Counted from the stretch's first letter, positions 25,071-36,721 are shown. The stretch is 64,000 nucleotides of DNA from Flaccisagitta enflata (GCA_965153355.1 OZ231127.1:54684001-54748000); one strand, 5' to 3'. Notes: generated by a model from the sequence alone, not told the origin. Numbers and translations: made by a program.

Positions 25071-25194
25071 GAGAGCGAATGGAAAACGTGTCTTTGCCGA
25101 CTTTGGCCTCAGGATTTTCAGATGTTGACGCAGCTTTTGTCCTCGGTAAAAAGAAAGAAGAGAAAGGAAGGGAAAAAAGAGGTGGAATCAAGCG

Positions 25195-25715
25195 TAAGGC
25201 ATGATGAGTTGATGTGGAATCAACGAATAAAGAACAAATTACAAGGCATGGTGAACTGAACATAAGGCGTGGTGAGTGCAAGTGGATCAAGAGTTGAGTG
25301 TGGCCTGTTGAGCCGAAACAAGTTCGGATGAATCAAGCAGAGGGCATGATAATTTGTTAAGTTTATGTAGAATCAACGAATAAAATGTTGCATGGTAGGT
25401 CCAGGCGGATTAAGGGCAAGGAATGATAACTATTAAGTTGAGGTGGAAAGAAGTAAAAGGCAAGCTGGACTCAGAATGATGTGCGCTGGGTCCAAGCGGA
25501 TCAAGGGTAGTGTATTGAGGTGAAAAATGGAGTAAGGCATGGTGACAAGATGTGTAAGACTTGGTCAGCGGAAGTGAATTCAACGTGGCGTGTCAAGGTG
25601 AATCAAGCTTGAGACAGCGTGAACAGGTCGATCAAGCGTAGGCATGATGTGTACAAGTGGCTCAAGCGTGAAGCATGTTGACTGTAGAATATAGATGGAT
25701 CATGCGCAAGGTAAG
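25195..25715. repeat. Degenerate repeat, AAGGCATGGTGAGNNCAAGTGGATCAAG type
   Basis: Repeated blocks GGCATGRTGA, GTGGAATCAACGAATAAA and CAAGYGGATCAAG recur at irregular 40-70 bp spacing. Probably a decayed minisatellite. Confidence 0.65.
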
Positions 25716-26219
25716 GTAAGTTGCGGTTTTGTGGGGGATGAAGCAATACTCCACAAGAAATTCAAGTGGGATGGAGCTGTGTCTGTCCATTCTCGCTCTA
25801 CTTTTCTTTCCGCTTTCATTTTCTTTCCTTCACCTCTTCTTCTACTATCTATCCCCCTTCCTGCACTTGGCCAACTTGTTTTCTTCGGCCCTCACATCCA
25901 ACTCCCCACTCCTGCACGGTCACCTCCCTCCCCTCCACCTCTCGCAAGACGGTGTCTCATTTTTCAAGTGATGCCTCCTGAAGGATCGTGATACCAATAA
26001 GCTAAACTGACGGCGGCGTAAATCATCCTCGTTTTGTTTTTAAGCCCATCCTTCATCTTCTCCCCCCGAGTCTCAAAGAATCCCTCAAGACCCCTTTTCT
26101 TGTAAAGCCGACACCAACACAGGCCGGAAACACGAAGCTGCCGCGGACACTGGGATGACCGGAGGAAGGAGAAGAAGGACTTAGATGATGGGAGAGAGGG
26201 AAGGGGGGCGTGGCTTGAA
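25716..26219. other. No gene recognised
   Basis: Pyrimidine-rich 25800-25950, then unique sequence. Confidence 0.5.
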
Positions 26220-26220
26220 A

Positions 26221-26526
26221 CGGGGGTGTACATGATTGAGTAGCTTTTGACCCCCCCCCCCCCCCGTTTTACTTTCTTCCCTGCGATGTGTTGCGTCGCA
26301 TTATAAAATGTATGATTTTCTTCCCCATGAAGCAATAAAGCAGTGTATCAAAGGTTCAAATAAGGTTTTATGATTCAGTACTGCCCAAAGTAACATTGTC
26401 CTTTAATTCTCTTTTTTCTCTTTTTCCCCCTTCCTTTCCCTTCTCCATCATCCCATCACCTTTTTTCCCCCTCCCTCGGGAAGTGGGGGGGGGGGTTTCG
26501 AACTCAAATATACATATTATGTACAG
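26221..26526 (+). mobile_element. hAT-like MITE, copy 2
   Basis: Begins CGGGGGTGTACATGATTGAG then AGCTTTTGACCCC. A decayed form of the central palindrome (GCGATGTGTTGCGTCGC) is at 26283-26299, followed by AAAATGTATGATTTTCTTCC. Right end near TATGTACAGGGG. The internal order matches copies at 4581 and 29612. Target duplication not seen. Confidence 0.65.
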
Positions 26527-27184
26527 GGGAGAGGGATGCTCTGGAATGAATTTGCACTAAAGTAGTAATCTCTTTGATATTTTGAGATGGTAAAAAACGA
26601 TAAAGCGGTGAAGAAGCATATAGACATTCATTAAGGAGAAAAAATTATTGTAGAATGGTTGGGGCAAGAAAACACCTAATGTGCCTCAAGCTCTTAATCA
26701 TCTTTTTTTCTAGAGAAAATGACAAGACACACGAGGTTGGATATGACAGACAAGAGTTTGACGAATTTGTTTTGGGTCCGAAGTTTGGCTCGTTAATACA
26801 TATACAACTCAAAAGAAGCCGCAGCGACCACAAAGTCAAATTTGGCGGCAGAGAGAGAGAGATGGAGAGAGAGAGAGACTGTGGTAGAAGAGGCGGCGAC
26901 GCTGCAAAGAAAACCGCGAGTCGAATGTCCGGAAGGTCTTTACCTTTTGGTCTCTCAGGATCCGCCCGGCAATTTTCAACTCCCTCCATCTTTTTCATCG
27001 TTGTCGTCGTTGTTGTCATCGTTATTACGTTATCATCGTCGTCACTTTTATCATTGTCGTTGACTACGTTATTTCCATTGTCATCTTGGTCGCAGTCACC
27101 TTAGTTATTGTCTTTTACTATGTTGATGTCTTTAACGTCTTCATCATTTCGCTTTGCCGCATCATCATCAGTGCTGTTGAACAG
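26527..27184. other. No gene recognised
   Basis: Frame 26655-27104 includes a short GA-repeat-derived stretch and no known domain. 26995-27080 is a degenerate GTC/ATC triplet region. Confidence 0.45.
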
Positions 27185-27266
<82 letters not shown>

Positions 27267-27267
27267 G
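27185..27267. repeat. (GTT)n microsatellite
   Basis: About 27 triplets. Confidence 0.97.
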
Positions 27268-27877
27268 ACGTCATGGCTTATTACCTTATCGTCAATGTAA
27301 ACATTGTTTCATCGCCTTTTATGTCATTGTTATTGTTGAAGTCATCTTTTTTCTTATTTCAATGTTATCTAACTGCATACGATATACAACAACTTTGAAA
27401 GCTGAAATATCAAAACTTTTTGCTCAATGTGTTACGTCAACAACAATGGAAACCTTTTAAGTCAAATGGTATCCGTTCGTCGATTGAAAGGTATGTTGTG
27501 TGTTGTTTATAAATGTAGTTTTAATTCGCATCAATGATACAGAAGCACGCAAAAAACCTCATTCAACTGAGACTACAGAGAAACAGCCGTATGTGTTGTC
27601 CGTTATTACGAGACTCCATCGTAGAACTAGTAGACTGACTCGGTAATCCGTCTTTCGATGTTTTGAAGGTTTATTCTTGGGTTTCGACTTTATGATGGTG
27701 ATGGACAACGGCGGCGGTGTTTTGGTCTGGAGGTCGTCCGGCCTGCCGATGGTCGGCCACCGCACGCAGCAAACTCGCGAGCCTCTCGTCCTTTTCGTCC
27801 CCAGGGCGTCTTTTGTCAAATCACAAACTGTCACTTTTCCTTAGACCTTTCGCTTTTCCCAGATTCTTCTCTCCTCT

Positions 27878-27880
<3 letters not shown>
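27268..27880. other. No gene recognised
   Basis: Unique sequence, somewhat GC-richer at 27700-27800; no supported frame. Confidence 0.5.

Positions 27881-27970
<90 letters not shown>
27881..27970. repeat. (CT)n microsatellite
   Basis: Pure array, followed by a short CAG/CTG cluster at 28034-28060. Confidence 0.98.
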
Positions 27971-27973
<3 letters not shown>

Positions 27974-28431
27974 TCCGCTTCCGCTCTTTATCTCTGGTCG
28001 TCGCTTTCGCTTTTTTGCTCTGGACGCCTTAACGCCGCAGCAGCTGCTGCAGCAGCAGCAGTCACCTTACTACCACCGCCGCGCAACTATCTTCGCTTCT
28101 CCGCTTCTTCACTTAATACCAATAAGTGTTTTTTACCATCCCCAAAACCGCCAAGCGCAACACGTAATTTTTCCCCATTGCTAGAAGAAAAAAGACTAAA
28201 GAAAATAGTTTGTGAGAGAGTGTACCCAGATTTGGTTGCAGACTCGCTTCGTCCGTCCGTCTTTGTGTTGGTCCGTGGGTCACGCTCCAAGATAAAAAGT
28301 GTAAACTGCACAGTTGAGATGCAGCGGTTTTGATATTGTGAGTGTCACAGCGTCTGTGTGTTAGTTTTAGTCAAAGTCACAAAAGAACATGAAGAAAAAC
28401 GCTTGGACAGAGGTACAATGCGTGTAAGTGA
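27971..28431. other. No gene recognised
   Basis: Contains GCAGCAGCTGCTGCAGCAGC near 28036, a short palindromic triplet run. GTCCGTCCGTC at 28250 resembles a GTCY remnant. Confidence 0.5.
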
Positions 28432-28560
28432 AACAAGGCCGGATACACAGCAAGACAGTCGCGTACGGTTGACCAGGGGCCGTAATGCAAAAACCGCTTG
28501 CAATTCAGAAATATGTCACCAACGTATCGACCTACCAACCTACCGACCGACGGTATTTGT
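28432..28560 (+). mobile_element. HL element lacking its right hairpin
   Basis: Left end AACAAGGCCGGATACACAGC, subterminal CAGTCGCGTACGGTTG, AATGCAAAAACCGCTTGCAA, CCTACCAACCTACCGACC. It then stops at GACGGTATTTGTG, so the hairpin is deleted. Confidence 0.82.
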
Positions 28561-28820
28561 GAAGTGTGAATGAAAAAAAGATTTTTGTAACATTATAATG
28601 AGGGGCTGAGCAGAGAGAGGATTTGACAAGATGTCGCCAACGACAAGAGGATTACTAAGATGATAACAGCTGATTTTAAATAGTTTCTTTTTAGTCGCGT
28701 GCTACGCGACTCCAGACCCGCTATGTCGGTTGGTCGGTCCGTCGGTCCGTCGGGACGCGTTAGCTTTTTTCGGCGTTTTTTGCGTTACTGCTCCTGCCCA
28801 ATTGCTTGAAAAACCTTTTT

Positions 28821-29409
28821 GGGCAGCGGCCCCAAAGGGCCGATGTCCTGTAGGACACAGGGGTGAATTTCCATACGTACGTACGTCCGTCCGTCCGTCC
28901 GTCCGTCCGTCCCCCCCCCCGGAAGCTTCTCAAGCCTCTCAAATCCAGCCTCTCAGGCCTCAAATCCAGCCTCTCAAGCCTCAAATCCAGCCTCTCAGGC
29001 CTCAAATCCAGCCTCTCAGGCCCCAAATCCAGCCTCTCGGGCCTCAAATCCAGCCTCTTGGGCCTCAAATCCAGCCTCTCAGGCCTCAAATTCAGCCTCT
29101 CAGGCCTCAAATCCAGCCTCTCAGGCCTCAAATCCAGCCTCTTTGGCCTCAAATCCAGCCTCTTGGGCCTTATATCCAGCCTCTCAGACCTCAAGTTCCC
29201 ATTGAATAACATGGAAAATTGACAAAAAATTGACAATAATGCAAAATTCCCAAATGTGCCCTCTCAGGACGTATGGAAATTCACCCCTGTGTCCTACAGG
29301 ACATCGGCCCTTTGGGGCCGCTGCCCTGCTCTCACTCCACTTCTTCAGCTAATCACTCCAAGCAGGGCATCGGGTACCGCTGACCATGTGCGATCCTTGG
29401 ATGACTTGT
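28821..29409 (+). mobile_element. Module B with 58-bp inverted arms
   Basis: Arm 28821-28878 starts GGGCAGCGGCCCCAAAGGGC and ends GAATTTCCATACGT. The inverse arm is 29269-29326. The arms match almost perfectly and contain the inner palindrome TGTCCTGTAGGACA. The tail has a second stem, GCCCTGCT (29323-29330) with AGCAGGGC (near 29361), then GGTACCGCTGACC and GATGACTTG. Confidence 0.9.
28924..29190. repeat. 21-bp minisatellite inside module B
   Basis: Unit AGCCTCTCAGGCCTCAAATC + C, about 12.5 copies with few substitutions. Reverse-complemented it equals the array at 9296-9640, and diverged forms occur at 49440-49650 and 54490-54775. Confidence 0.95.
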
Positions 29410-29611
29410 TTATCACTGCCCCTGCCAACCCGCACGCGACTTCGGTAGCCGTGTATACGGTCTTTTTTTTTCCTAACGATGGTGAAGGGTAAGCTCAGAT
29501 GAGGATGAAATGGGAGGGTGTCAGAGAGGGCAAAATGTGTGGAGAATAGGAAAAGCGAGGATCGCCTGGGTGAATTGTTTTCAAGCCATTGAAGGTGGCA
29601 ATGAAGAGCAG

Positions 29612-29908
29612 CAGGCCTGTATATTCTTGGGGGAAAAAATCAAAGGGTCTGGAGATGGGGAAGGAAATTAAAGGGGGAAAAAAGAGAAAAAAAGGAAATT
29701 TGGGGAAAATATAACTTTTTACAGTACTAAATCATAAAACTCAATTAGTAAAACACAATTTAACACTATTTAAACCTTAACCACATAGTTTTATTGCTAT
29801 ATGGGGAAGAAAATCATGGATATAAAAACGCGACGCATCGCGTCGCGGGGAAGGAAATCAAAGGCAGGGGGGAAAAAATCAAAAGCCACTCAAGAATATA
29901 CACCCCTG
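29612..29908 (+). mobile_element. hAT-like MITE, copy 3, with 8-bp target duplication
   Basis: Element ends CAGGCCTGTATATTCTTG and, inverted, CAAGAATATACACCCCTG. The 8-bp duplication AAGAGCAG flanks it at 29604-29611 and 29909-29916. CAGG-type ends with 8-bp duplications are the hallmark of hAT elements. A perfect hairpin CGCGACGCATCGCGTCGCG lies at 29829-29847. 297 bp, non-coding. Confidence 0.92.
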
Positions 29909-29916
29909 AAGAGCAG

Positions 29917-30183
29917 TGAATGAGAGAGTGCGGGCGCGAGGAGAACATGAATGATAAGACAGAGAGAGAGAGTGGGAACGATAGAGTTACGCAAGGAGGA
30001 TGGGAATGAACCAGACGATAGAAGGGAAAAGATGTAGAGAGTCGTAATCACCGCCAATTCCAACAGAAAGGACAAAAGAGTGTCGAGTGATAAAAAGCTC
30101 CATTGTAAGACTCAGTTGAAAGTGTCGAGATAGAAGATAATCATCAGACATCATCGCCACGAATAGGAAATGAAAATGTCCGA

Positions 30184-30221
<38 letters not shown>

Positions 30222-30854
30222 GAGACAATTAAAACCGCCTGTGTTCATCGGAAAGTCCATTTCAGTTAAACTATCGAATTCTTCCCCTGACCAATGCACT
30301 AGAGGATTACACCGCAAACGCAACTAACTGTTGCTTTCGCCGTAGCGTTTCTTTTTTCCTTCTCCCCTTTTTTCTGGGAGGGGGGAGGAAATTCGCCTCA
30401 TGAGGCCTAAACATGATCTTAATCTTTAAGAATAGTATTTGAAAGACAGCGCAAGGAACTCCCCCGCCAAGTAAGAACCTTTTATAAGCTGATTTAAAAA
30501 GATGTAAACTGACGTTGTCATGGGGATGCCACGCTATGTGGGGTAATACGATTAGAATATGCAGGAAGATGGATCTTCACACAGACGAACGAATGAAACG
30601 ATGGCTGGACGGTCTGACAAACAGACAGGCGGATGGATAAATAAAACTGTTGAATAGTTTGCATGCAACAAAGCTGGACCACCACGAAGTAAAGTACATG
30701 TTTTTTGTACCCTGACTCTCGATGAACGCTCGCACAGCTCATAGGAAATTTTGATGTGATGGTTGCTCATTGCACGTCTGACGAAAAATGGATCAATCAA
30801 TCAATCAATCGGTGTTATCTGGCAGAGGACAAAGCGAGGGACCGGAGGAACAAA
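29917..30854. other. No gene recognised
   Basis: Short (GA)n at 30189-30217. Frames 30518-30800 on the minus strand show no domain. An AATC tetramer run sits at 30792-30811. Confidence 0.5.
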
Positions 30855-30996
30855 CAACTAGACCGGATACACGGCAATCCAGTCGCGGACGGTTGGGCAG
30901 AGCAGTAATGCGAAAAACGCTCAATGTTCAGAAATATTTTGCACGGACTTACCGACTGACACAGCAAGGTGTAGAGTCACGTGTCCGCGACTAAAA
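30855..30996 (+). mobile_element. HL element, first of a head-to-tail pair
   Basis: Left end CAACTAGACCGGATACACGG (one change region versus AACAAGGCCGG), subterminal CAGTCGCGGACGGTTGGGCA, core AATGCGAAAAACGCTCAATG, right hairpin AGTCACGTGTCCGCGACT then A6, which runs straight into the next copy. Confidence 0.92.
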
Positions 30997-31144
30997 AACA
31001 AGGCCGAATACACGGCAAGACAGTCGCGGATGGTTGGGCAGGAGCAGTGATACGAAAACCGCCCGGAATTCAAAAATATGACGGACCAACCGACCTACCG
31101 ACCGACACGGCAAGGTGTAGAGTCGCGTGTCCGCGACTAAAAAC
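30997..31144 (+). mobile_element. HL element, second of a head-to-tail pair
   Basis: Left end AACAAGGCCGAATACACGGC, subterminal CAGTCGCGGATGGTTGGGCA, core GATACGAAAACCGCCCGGAA, GACCAACCGACCTACCGACC, GGTGTAGAG, right hairpin AGTCGCGTGTCCGCGACT then A5. Confidence 0.93.
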
Positions 31145-31254
31145 GAATATAGTCGAGTACGCGCATCCATTAAAAAGAGCTGGGTCCCAAGTCAACTCTG
31201 ACCATTTACTCCCATTTACGCAACCAAATATTACACTTCTTATTTACGCAGCTG

Positions 31255-31257
<3 letters not shown>

Positions 31258-31343
<86 letters not shown>
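31258..31343. repeat. (CT)n microsatellite
   Basis: Pure dinucleotide array. Confidence 0.98.
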
Positions 31344-31346
<3 letters not shown>

Positions 31347-31768
31347 CACTGTGAAATGAAGGATATTTATATGGAGAAGTGCGTGTGTGTACACGTCTTT
31401 GCCGAAATATGGGTCGCTCTATGGAGGGTCGTCGAACGTGTAAGGATCGCGCCACGTCCCCAATAAATTCCCTTTAAGAAGGACATCTCTGTCTCGCACA
31501 TCTTTTCCACTCCTTTCACTGGTCGCTGCCGTAGCAACCAAACCCAAATAAACCCGCCGAAAAAAAGAAAAGCGCTTCATCATCAGGCCATTTCCAGGTC
31601 GGCCCCGAGTGTCATGGCTTTCATTCAGCCGCCCAAGCTTTTTTTTTCTTTTCATCACTTCCCTTTTATGCCCTCGTCTCTATTCTCGTCTATTTGTTTT
31701 AGTGTGCATGTTACTTTTCCTAGGCTTTTCGTTTATTCGGTTATTTCTTCATTCGTTGCCCACCTCAT
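31344..31768. other. No gene recognised
   Basis: Unique sequence with no supported frame. Confidence 0.5.
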
Positions 31769-31991
31769 TTAGGGCTGCCAACGCACTTCTTCAAGCGGCT
31801 ATGTTAATTGTCGGTCGGTCCCTCTGTCGGTCCGTCCGTCCGTCCGTCCGTCCGTCCGTCCGTCCGTCCGTCCGTCCGTCCGTGTATCAGAGTAAGAAAT
31901 CGTGGAAAATGGTCAGGGGCTTAAGAGCTAGGGAAAGGTCCAAGAAAGAATAACGCCAGGCGCACCGTCTTGGCCCGTGTATCCGGTGTAT
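31769..31991 (-). mobile_element. HL-related element with long (GTCC)n tract
   Basis: AGGGCTGCCAACGCACTTCT and TCAAGCGGCTATGTTAATTG precede GTCGGTCGGTCC and a GTCC array (31824-31882). The far end, read on the minus strand, is CCGGATACACGGGCCAAGAC. The hairpin is weak in this copy. Confidence 0.65.
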
Positions 31992-32650
31992 CCCGAGTAT
32001 CCGTGTATTGTTCTTATTATCTCACCATTCAGTGGTTCTGTGCTATTAGTGTTATGGCAATCATCCTACGATCTTTTAGCTGTTCAATTTACTTCTTTGA
32101 ATTGTTTTGGGTCTTCAGGACGACATCAGCGTGAACATTCATAATTAAACATTTTCGTCATAAATTGCATTTGCCGTGAACAACCGTTTTTCTCTGGTGC
32201 CACGATGTCTTTTGCCATTTCATCATTCTAAAACCAACTGTCCAAAATGCCCAATAGCCCACACTCCTCACTTCCTTTCATGTTCCCTCTTCTCTCTTCG
32301 CCCCCTTTTCTTGCCTACAACGTCGGACGAACGGACAATTGATGATCCCGAGGTCAGATGAGAATCATAAGAAACGACCCAATTATTCACACTGCACTCT
32401 GGGGGCCGCGCGGAAAAGAACTTTGGGCTAAGAAGATCTGCCCAAGTAAGTTTTTCCTCTTTTTCTTCCTCTCCCATCTTCCACGCTTTTCCACGTTTGT
32501 CTCTGTCTCTGACCTTCTCGATGACTGTCTCCGGTCAACGAATGTCTCCTTTCTCTGTCCTTTTCTGTTTCTGTCCATCCATGATTTAAACTTTCTATCA
32601 GTCTGCATTGCCGTTTATTAGGATAGTATCCACTTATTTGTCTTTCTGAC
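31992..32650. other. No gene recognised
   Basis: Begins with GTGTATCCGGTGTATCCCGA, short repeats of the HL terminal motif. The remainder is unique. Confidence 0.45.
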
Positions 32651-32721
32651 CATACTCGTGTCTGTCTGCCTATCCATGTCTGTCTGTATATCTGCCTGTC
32701 TGTATTTCTGTTTGTCTCTGC

Positions 32722-32807
<86 letters not shown>
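32651..32807. repeat. (GTCT)n-like then (CT)n
   Basis: Degenerate TGTCTGYC units to 32732, then pure CT. Confidence 0.95.
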
Positions 32808-32812
<5 letters not shown>

Positions 32813-32937
32813 CTTAACTTGTTTGTCTTTGCTTGCACCGCTTTTACTGTGGTAGCAAAAAGCAAATACCCCATTCCGCAAACACTTATTTGTGAGAGTT
32901 ATCTCCCCTTTCCTTTTCCTCTTTGTTCCCCCTTATT

Positions 32938-33071
<134 letters not shown>

Positions 33072-33159
33072 GGGGCGTAAGGGTGACAGTGGATGCGACG
33101 CTGCGTGCGTGAAACCGACATTACCCTGGAGAGCAACACAACGGCAGAAGAAAGAGAAA

Positions 33160-33169
33160 NNNNNNNNNN
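33160..33169. other. Assembly gap, ten N
   Basis: Ten ambiguous bases about 90 bp downstream of a long CT array. The round length suggests a placeholder, so the true distance may differ. Confidence 0.99.
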
Positions 33170-34021
33170 CAATACTTCGTTCAGATTACATGCAATTATT
33201 AGTATCGTGGATCAGAGTTTTTGCTGTGCTTTGAAAATTTTCTAAACATTCATTGGGCAGCATGCACATTGTTTTATATAATCTTTTGATTTCAACGTTT
33301 TTTTGTTTCTTTTTCTTTTTCTTTTTTTCTTTTTTCTCTTTTTTCAGGTTGTTAAGTTAAATGGGAATCTAGCAGTGCTGAGCGGTAAGACTAGCCCACG
33401 AGAGTTCACAAGGCCCTTCTCCATGATTTGGGTTTGGATTTGGGTTTGGCCATTTGGGTTGGGACATTTTTTGACCACCAAGGATATGGAATATGGATGT
33501 GGAATAAAGAATATGGAATATGGGATATGGATTCTTTATCTCAAAATTCCTCCGTGTGAATTGCATCCATTAGATTTATGCCGGATCTGACATTGATGTT
33601 ATCTATGCGATCTAACAGTCTTTGCCAATTATCGATATAGCCATCAGCAAATTATATTATAAGTTAATGATAAATAACATGACTCTCTCGGCAATTCATC
33701 ATTTCCATAAGAGGCATATGATCTGAAATTGCCTCTGATTGAATGTTTCATTCTCGCGCTTGTTTACTCAAACAATTCCTAGAGCCTTTTTTATCTCGTA
33801 TTACCATATGTAGTTTTTTCTTTTCTTTTTTTCCTCAATCTACTTTCCCTTCATTCATTTACTTGGTTATCCTGGTTAATGTTATCACCTCAATTGACGT
33901 TTTATCATATTTCCATTCATGATTCATTTACACATTTTCCAAGGTGTTCTTATTTATGTTTTGTTGTGTTTTTAGTCGCATCACCTTACGTCCTGTAGTT
34001 TTGCATAATCGATCTACATTT
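33170..34021. other. No gene recognised
   Basis: 33425-33535 has short GGAATATG and TTTGGGTTTGGG repeats. The rest is AT-rich unique sequence. Confidence 0.5.
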
Positions 34022-34310
34022 TTTTCTTTTTAGTCGCTTGCTGAGCATGAGCGAATCTGTGAGAGGCTGTACGCGTACGTTTGAAGGAAGGTTGGTGACG
34101 TGGAATTGGCCGCAGAAGTGATTCCTGAGCATAACGACCCCTGCCCACCCACTTACTGCCCTGCCTACCCGCATTACTGCTCCTACCCACCCGTATTACT
34201 TCCCCTACTCACCCGCAAGCGACTACCTGTTGATGCTGCAACGCATCGCTATAAGATAGTATATCCATCATTCCATCTATCCCACGGTCCTTCGTCATGT
34301 CCGTGACGTA
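34022..34310 (-). mobile_element. Decayed HL-related sequences
   Basis: TTTTTAGTCGCTTGCTGAGC at 34028, four CCTRCCCACCCG units (34138-34220), CGCAAGCGACTACC, then a second hairpin-like GATGCTGCAACGCATC at 34230 with GCTATAAGATAG. Two overlapping remnants are likely; boundaries are uncertain. Confidence 0.5.
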
Positions 34311-34928
34311 TCGATCCTCTTCTTTTTTTATTTCCTCGCGACAACTGAGCTCTATTTTTTGTTAACTTGATCTTAGATTAACCTGAGATTATGCGTGGCA
34401 AAGTATCGATCGATCAGACTGATGTTCCATCGCAGAATCATTCAATATTCATTGAACCAATTCCGTCGTATGTTTGCAACAGCGCTCAGTCGTACCCGGC
34501 TCAAACGAACTCGCCGATAACGGAATTCAAAGTTAGAAATTAAAATCATTTGTCTCTTAAGACTGACACCGCGCGCCCCTTCACTCTGGTTCGTCCGCTT
34601 TCTTGTTGACGGTAGTTTCTCAGCCAGTTAATTCTTTCCTTTTCTCTTTTTGAGAGCCTCAAATTCTGTCCCCCTGTCTTTCTTTCTTCAGCCTCCTTTC
34701 ACTTGTCCTTATTCTATTCTCTTTTCTTTTTCTTTTCCTTCGCTTTTATGGTGGTGTGAAATCTTATATGACAGCAACTCTAAAATGCTAACCCCATCCA
34801 CATAGAAGATCGTCTTTTCAGCTCGCATCTTAGAGGCTCACGGGGCTAACCAGTCAGACCCCAACCCAAAGTCTATGCCTTTTCTTTTTGTCCACTCACT
34901 CAAATGTGTTTTTCTCCGACGTGCTATT
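34311..34928. other. No gene recognised
   Basis: Unique sequence with no supported frame. Confidence 0.5.
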
Positions 34929-35381
<453 letters not shown>

Positions 35382-35533
35382 ACAAGGCCCGATTACGGCT
35401 ACCCAAGTTGCAAGTGGATGGGCAGGGGCAGTGACGAAAAAGGCTGAAACGTTTGGGCAGGGGCTGAGACCAATGAACCAATGGACCAATGGACTGACGG
35501 GTCGACCGACATTGCGTGCACGCGACTAAAAAT
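35382..35533 (+). mobile_element. HL element
   Basis: Left end ACAAGGCCCGATTACGGCTA, subterminal AAGTTGCAAGTGGATGGGCA, GTTTGGGCAGGGGCTGAGAC, CCAATGGACCAATGGAC tract, right hairpin part TTGCGTGCACGCGACT then A5. Confidence 0.85.
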
Positions 35534-35912
35534 AGCCGTTCAAAAATGTAAAAATGTAAAAACGTAAAACTTCGAAAACTTGGTTTGCAATCATAACAAA
35601 AGAATAGAAGGCAGGAGAAACAAGCAAAAAGGGACAGTCTTTGTTTCTCTTGTCGTGTCTTGGGTTCAGACAGAAAAATTGAGATGCTAGTGCTGCATGC
35701 TGCTTGTGGAGCTTGCTCTTGAAGCTCCCTTGTTGTTCAGCCTTCCTTGTCCTCCTCGATTGCTTGTTGGCCTTGATTGCCAGCCTTGCTTGTCCCGCTT
35801 GCCTGTCCACGTTCTGTTTTTCTGTCTCGCGTATCAGTCTTGCTGTCGGCCGAAGAAATCCGACTCGGGATACGATTACTGCACAATTCTGCACATGCGC
35901 CCTACCTTCCTT

Positions 35913-35914
<2 letters not shown>
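35534..35914. other. No gene recognised
   Basis: Contains CTTGCTTGT and CCTTGATTGCC short repeats (35700-35810). No domain in either strand's frame. Confidence 0.45.

Positions 35915-35970
<56 letters not shown>
35915..35970. repeat. (GA)n microsatellite followed by CACAAGCAGAGACA units
   Basis: The GA run ends at 35970; three CACAAGCAGAGACA units follow to about 36035. Confidence 0.95.
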
Positions 35971-35971
<1 letters not shown>

Positions 35972-36360
35972 ACAAGCAGAGACACAACACGCCAAACACA
36001 CTAAGCACAAGCAGAGACACAAGCAGAGACACCAGAGGAGAAACGGAAGTCGGTTTGAGGGTGGGACAACATCGGACAACCAAAGGCAGAGTACAAAAAA
36101 CCAATACGAAGCACTCTTCTGAGAGGCTTTTAGTAAAGCGCAAGAACATATCGATTTTTCATCTCAAAAGGAAAGAAAGCGTCTTAACATAGTGACTACA
36201 GCACACTGGTCTAAAAAAGGACTGTGGTTCTGGATTTTTCTTGACTTGGCGCAGGAAAAAAAAAATGAAAAACATGAAAAGAAAATCTCTACCATGTTAT
36301 ATTGAAAAAAAACGGGCAGTGTCAGAGAAGTTCACCAGGATATGTGACGAATGACAGCTA

Positions 36361-36445
36361 GGTTTTGAGCGTGATCGACGGACCGATGGCCAGATAGACC
36401 GACCGACAAGGCAGGATATTGAGTCGGATGCACGTGTCTAGAAAA
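36361..36445 (+). mobile_element. HL right-end remnant
   Basis: GATCGACGGACCGATGGCCA, GACCGACCGACAAGGCAGG, ATATTGAGTCGGATGCACGT and GTCTAGAAAAC align with the tract and hairpin of the right end. The left end is absent. Confidence 0.65.
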
Positions 36446-36628
36446 CTTCCTAATATCTGACACTCTGGCTAATCAGCATCTTGTTTAATTTCTCGTGTCA
36501 GTTTCTTTGCCACATTTGAGAAAGAGGGAAAGTGTAAACCAGCTGCCAGGTAAATAATCGAGAATGACTGATGAAACGAGGTTTTTCCAGAGCAACCGTT
36601 TGCATTTTCACTCCTTTTTCCCCGGTCC

Positions 36629-36629
<1 letters not shown>

Positions 36630-36716
<87 letters not shown>
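36630..36716. repeat. (CT)n microsatellite
   Basis: Pure array; the first of three alternating CT/GA/CT arrays to 37032. Confidence 0.98.

Positions 36717-36721
<5 letters not shown>

Larger units (their letters stand above)
28692..29468 (-). mobile_element. Composite HL element carrying module B
   Basis: On the plus strand, in right-to-left element order: perfect hairpin AGTCGCGTGCTACGCGACT (28693), CCAGACCCGCTATGTCGG, GTCGGTCCGTCGG tract, core TTTCGGCGTTTTTTGCGTTA and CTGCTCCTGCCCAATTG. Module B then spans 28821-29409, with its 21-bp minisatellite. After it come CACTGCCCCTGCCAACCCGC, ACGCGACTTCGGTAGCCG and TGTATACGG. Module B sits between two halves of an otherwise normal HL element, so this is the clearest complete composite. 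Non-coding; the IQPLRPQ-repeat frame is the translated 21-mer. Confidence 0.9.

Noticed and set aside
26655-27104. 149-codon plus-strand frame
   Set aside because: Its middle is a short GA run and its end a GTC/ATC triplet tract; the unique start has no known domain.
28924-29190. CRISPR-like regular repeats
   Set aside because: Units are directly adjacent with no spacers and the context is eukaryotic repeats.
28730-29209. IQPLRPQ-repeat protein
   Set aside because: The 21-bp minisatellite is a multiple of three, so one frame stays open; both strands show equally long repeat frames.
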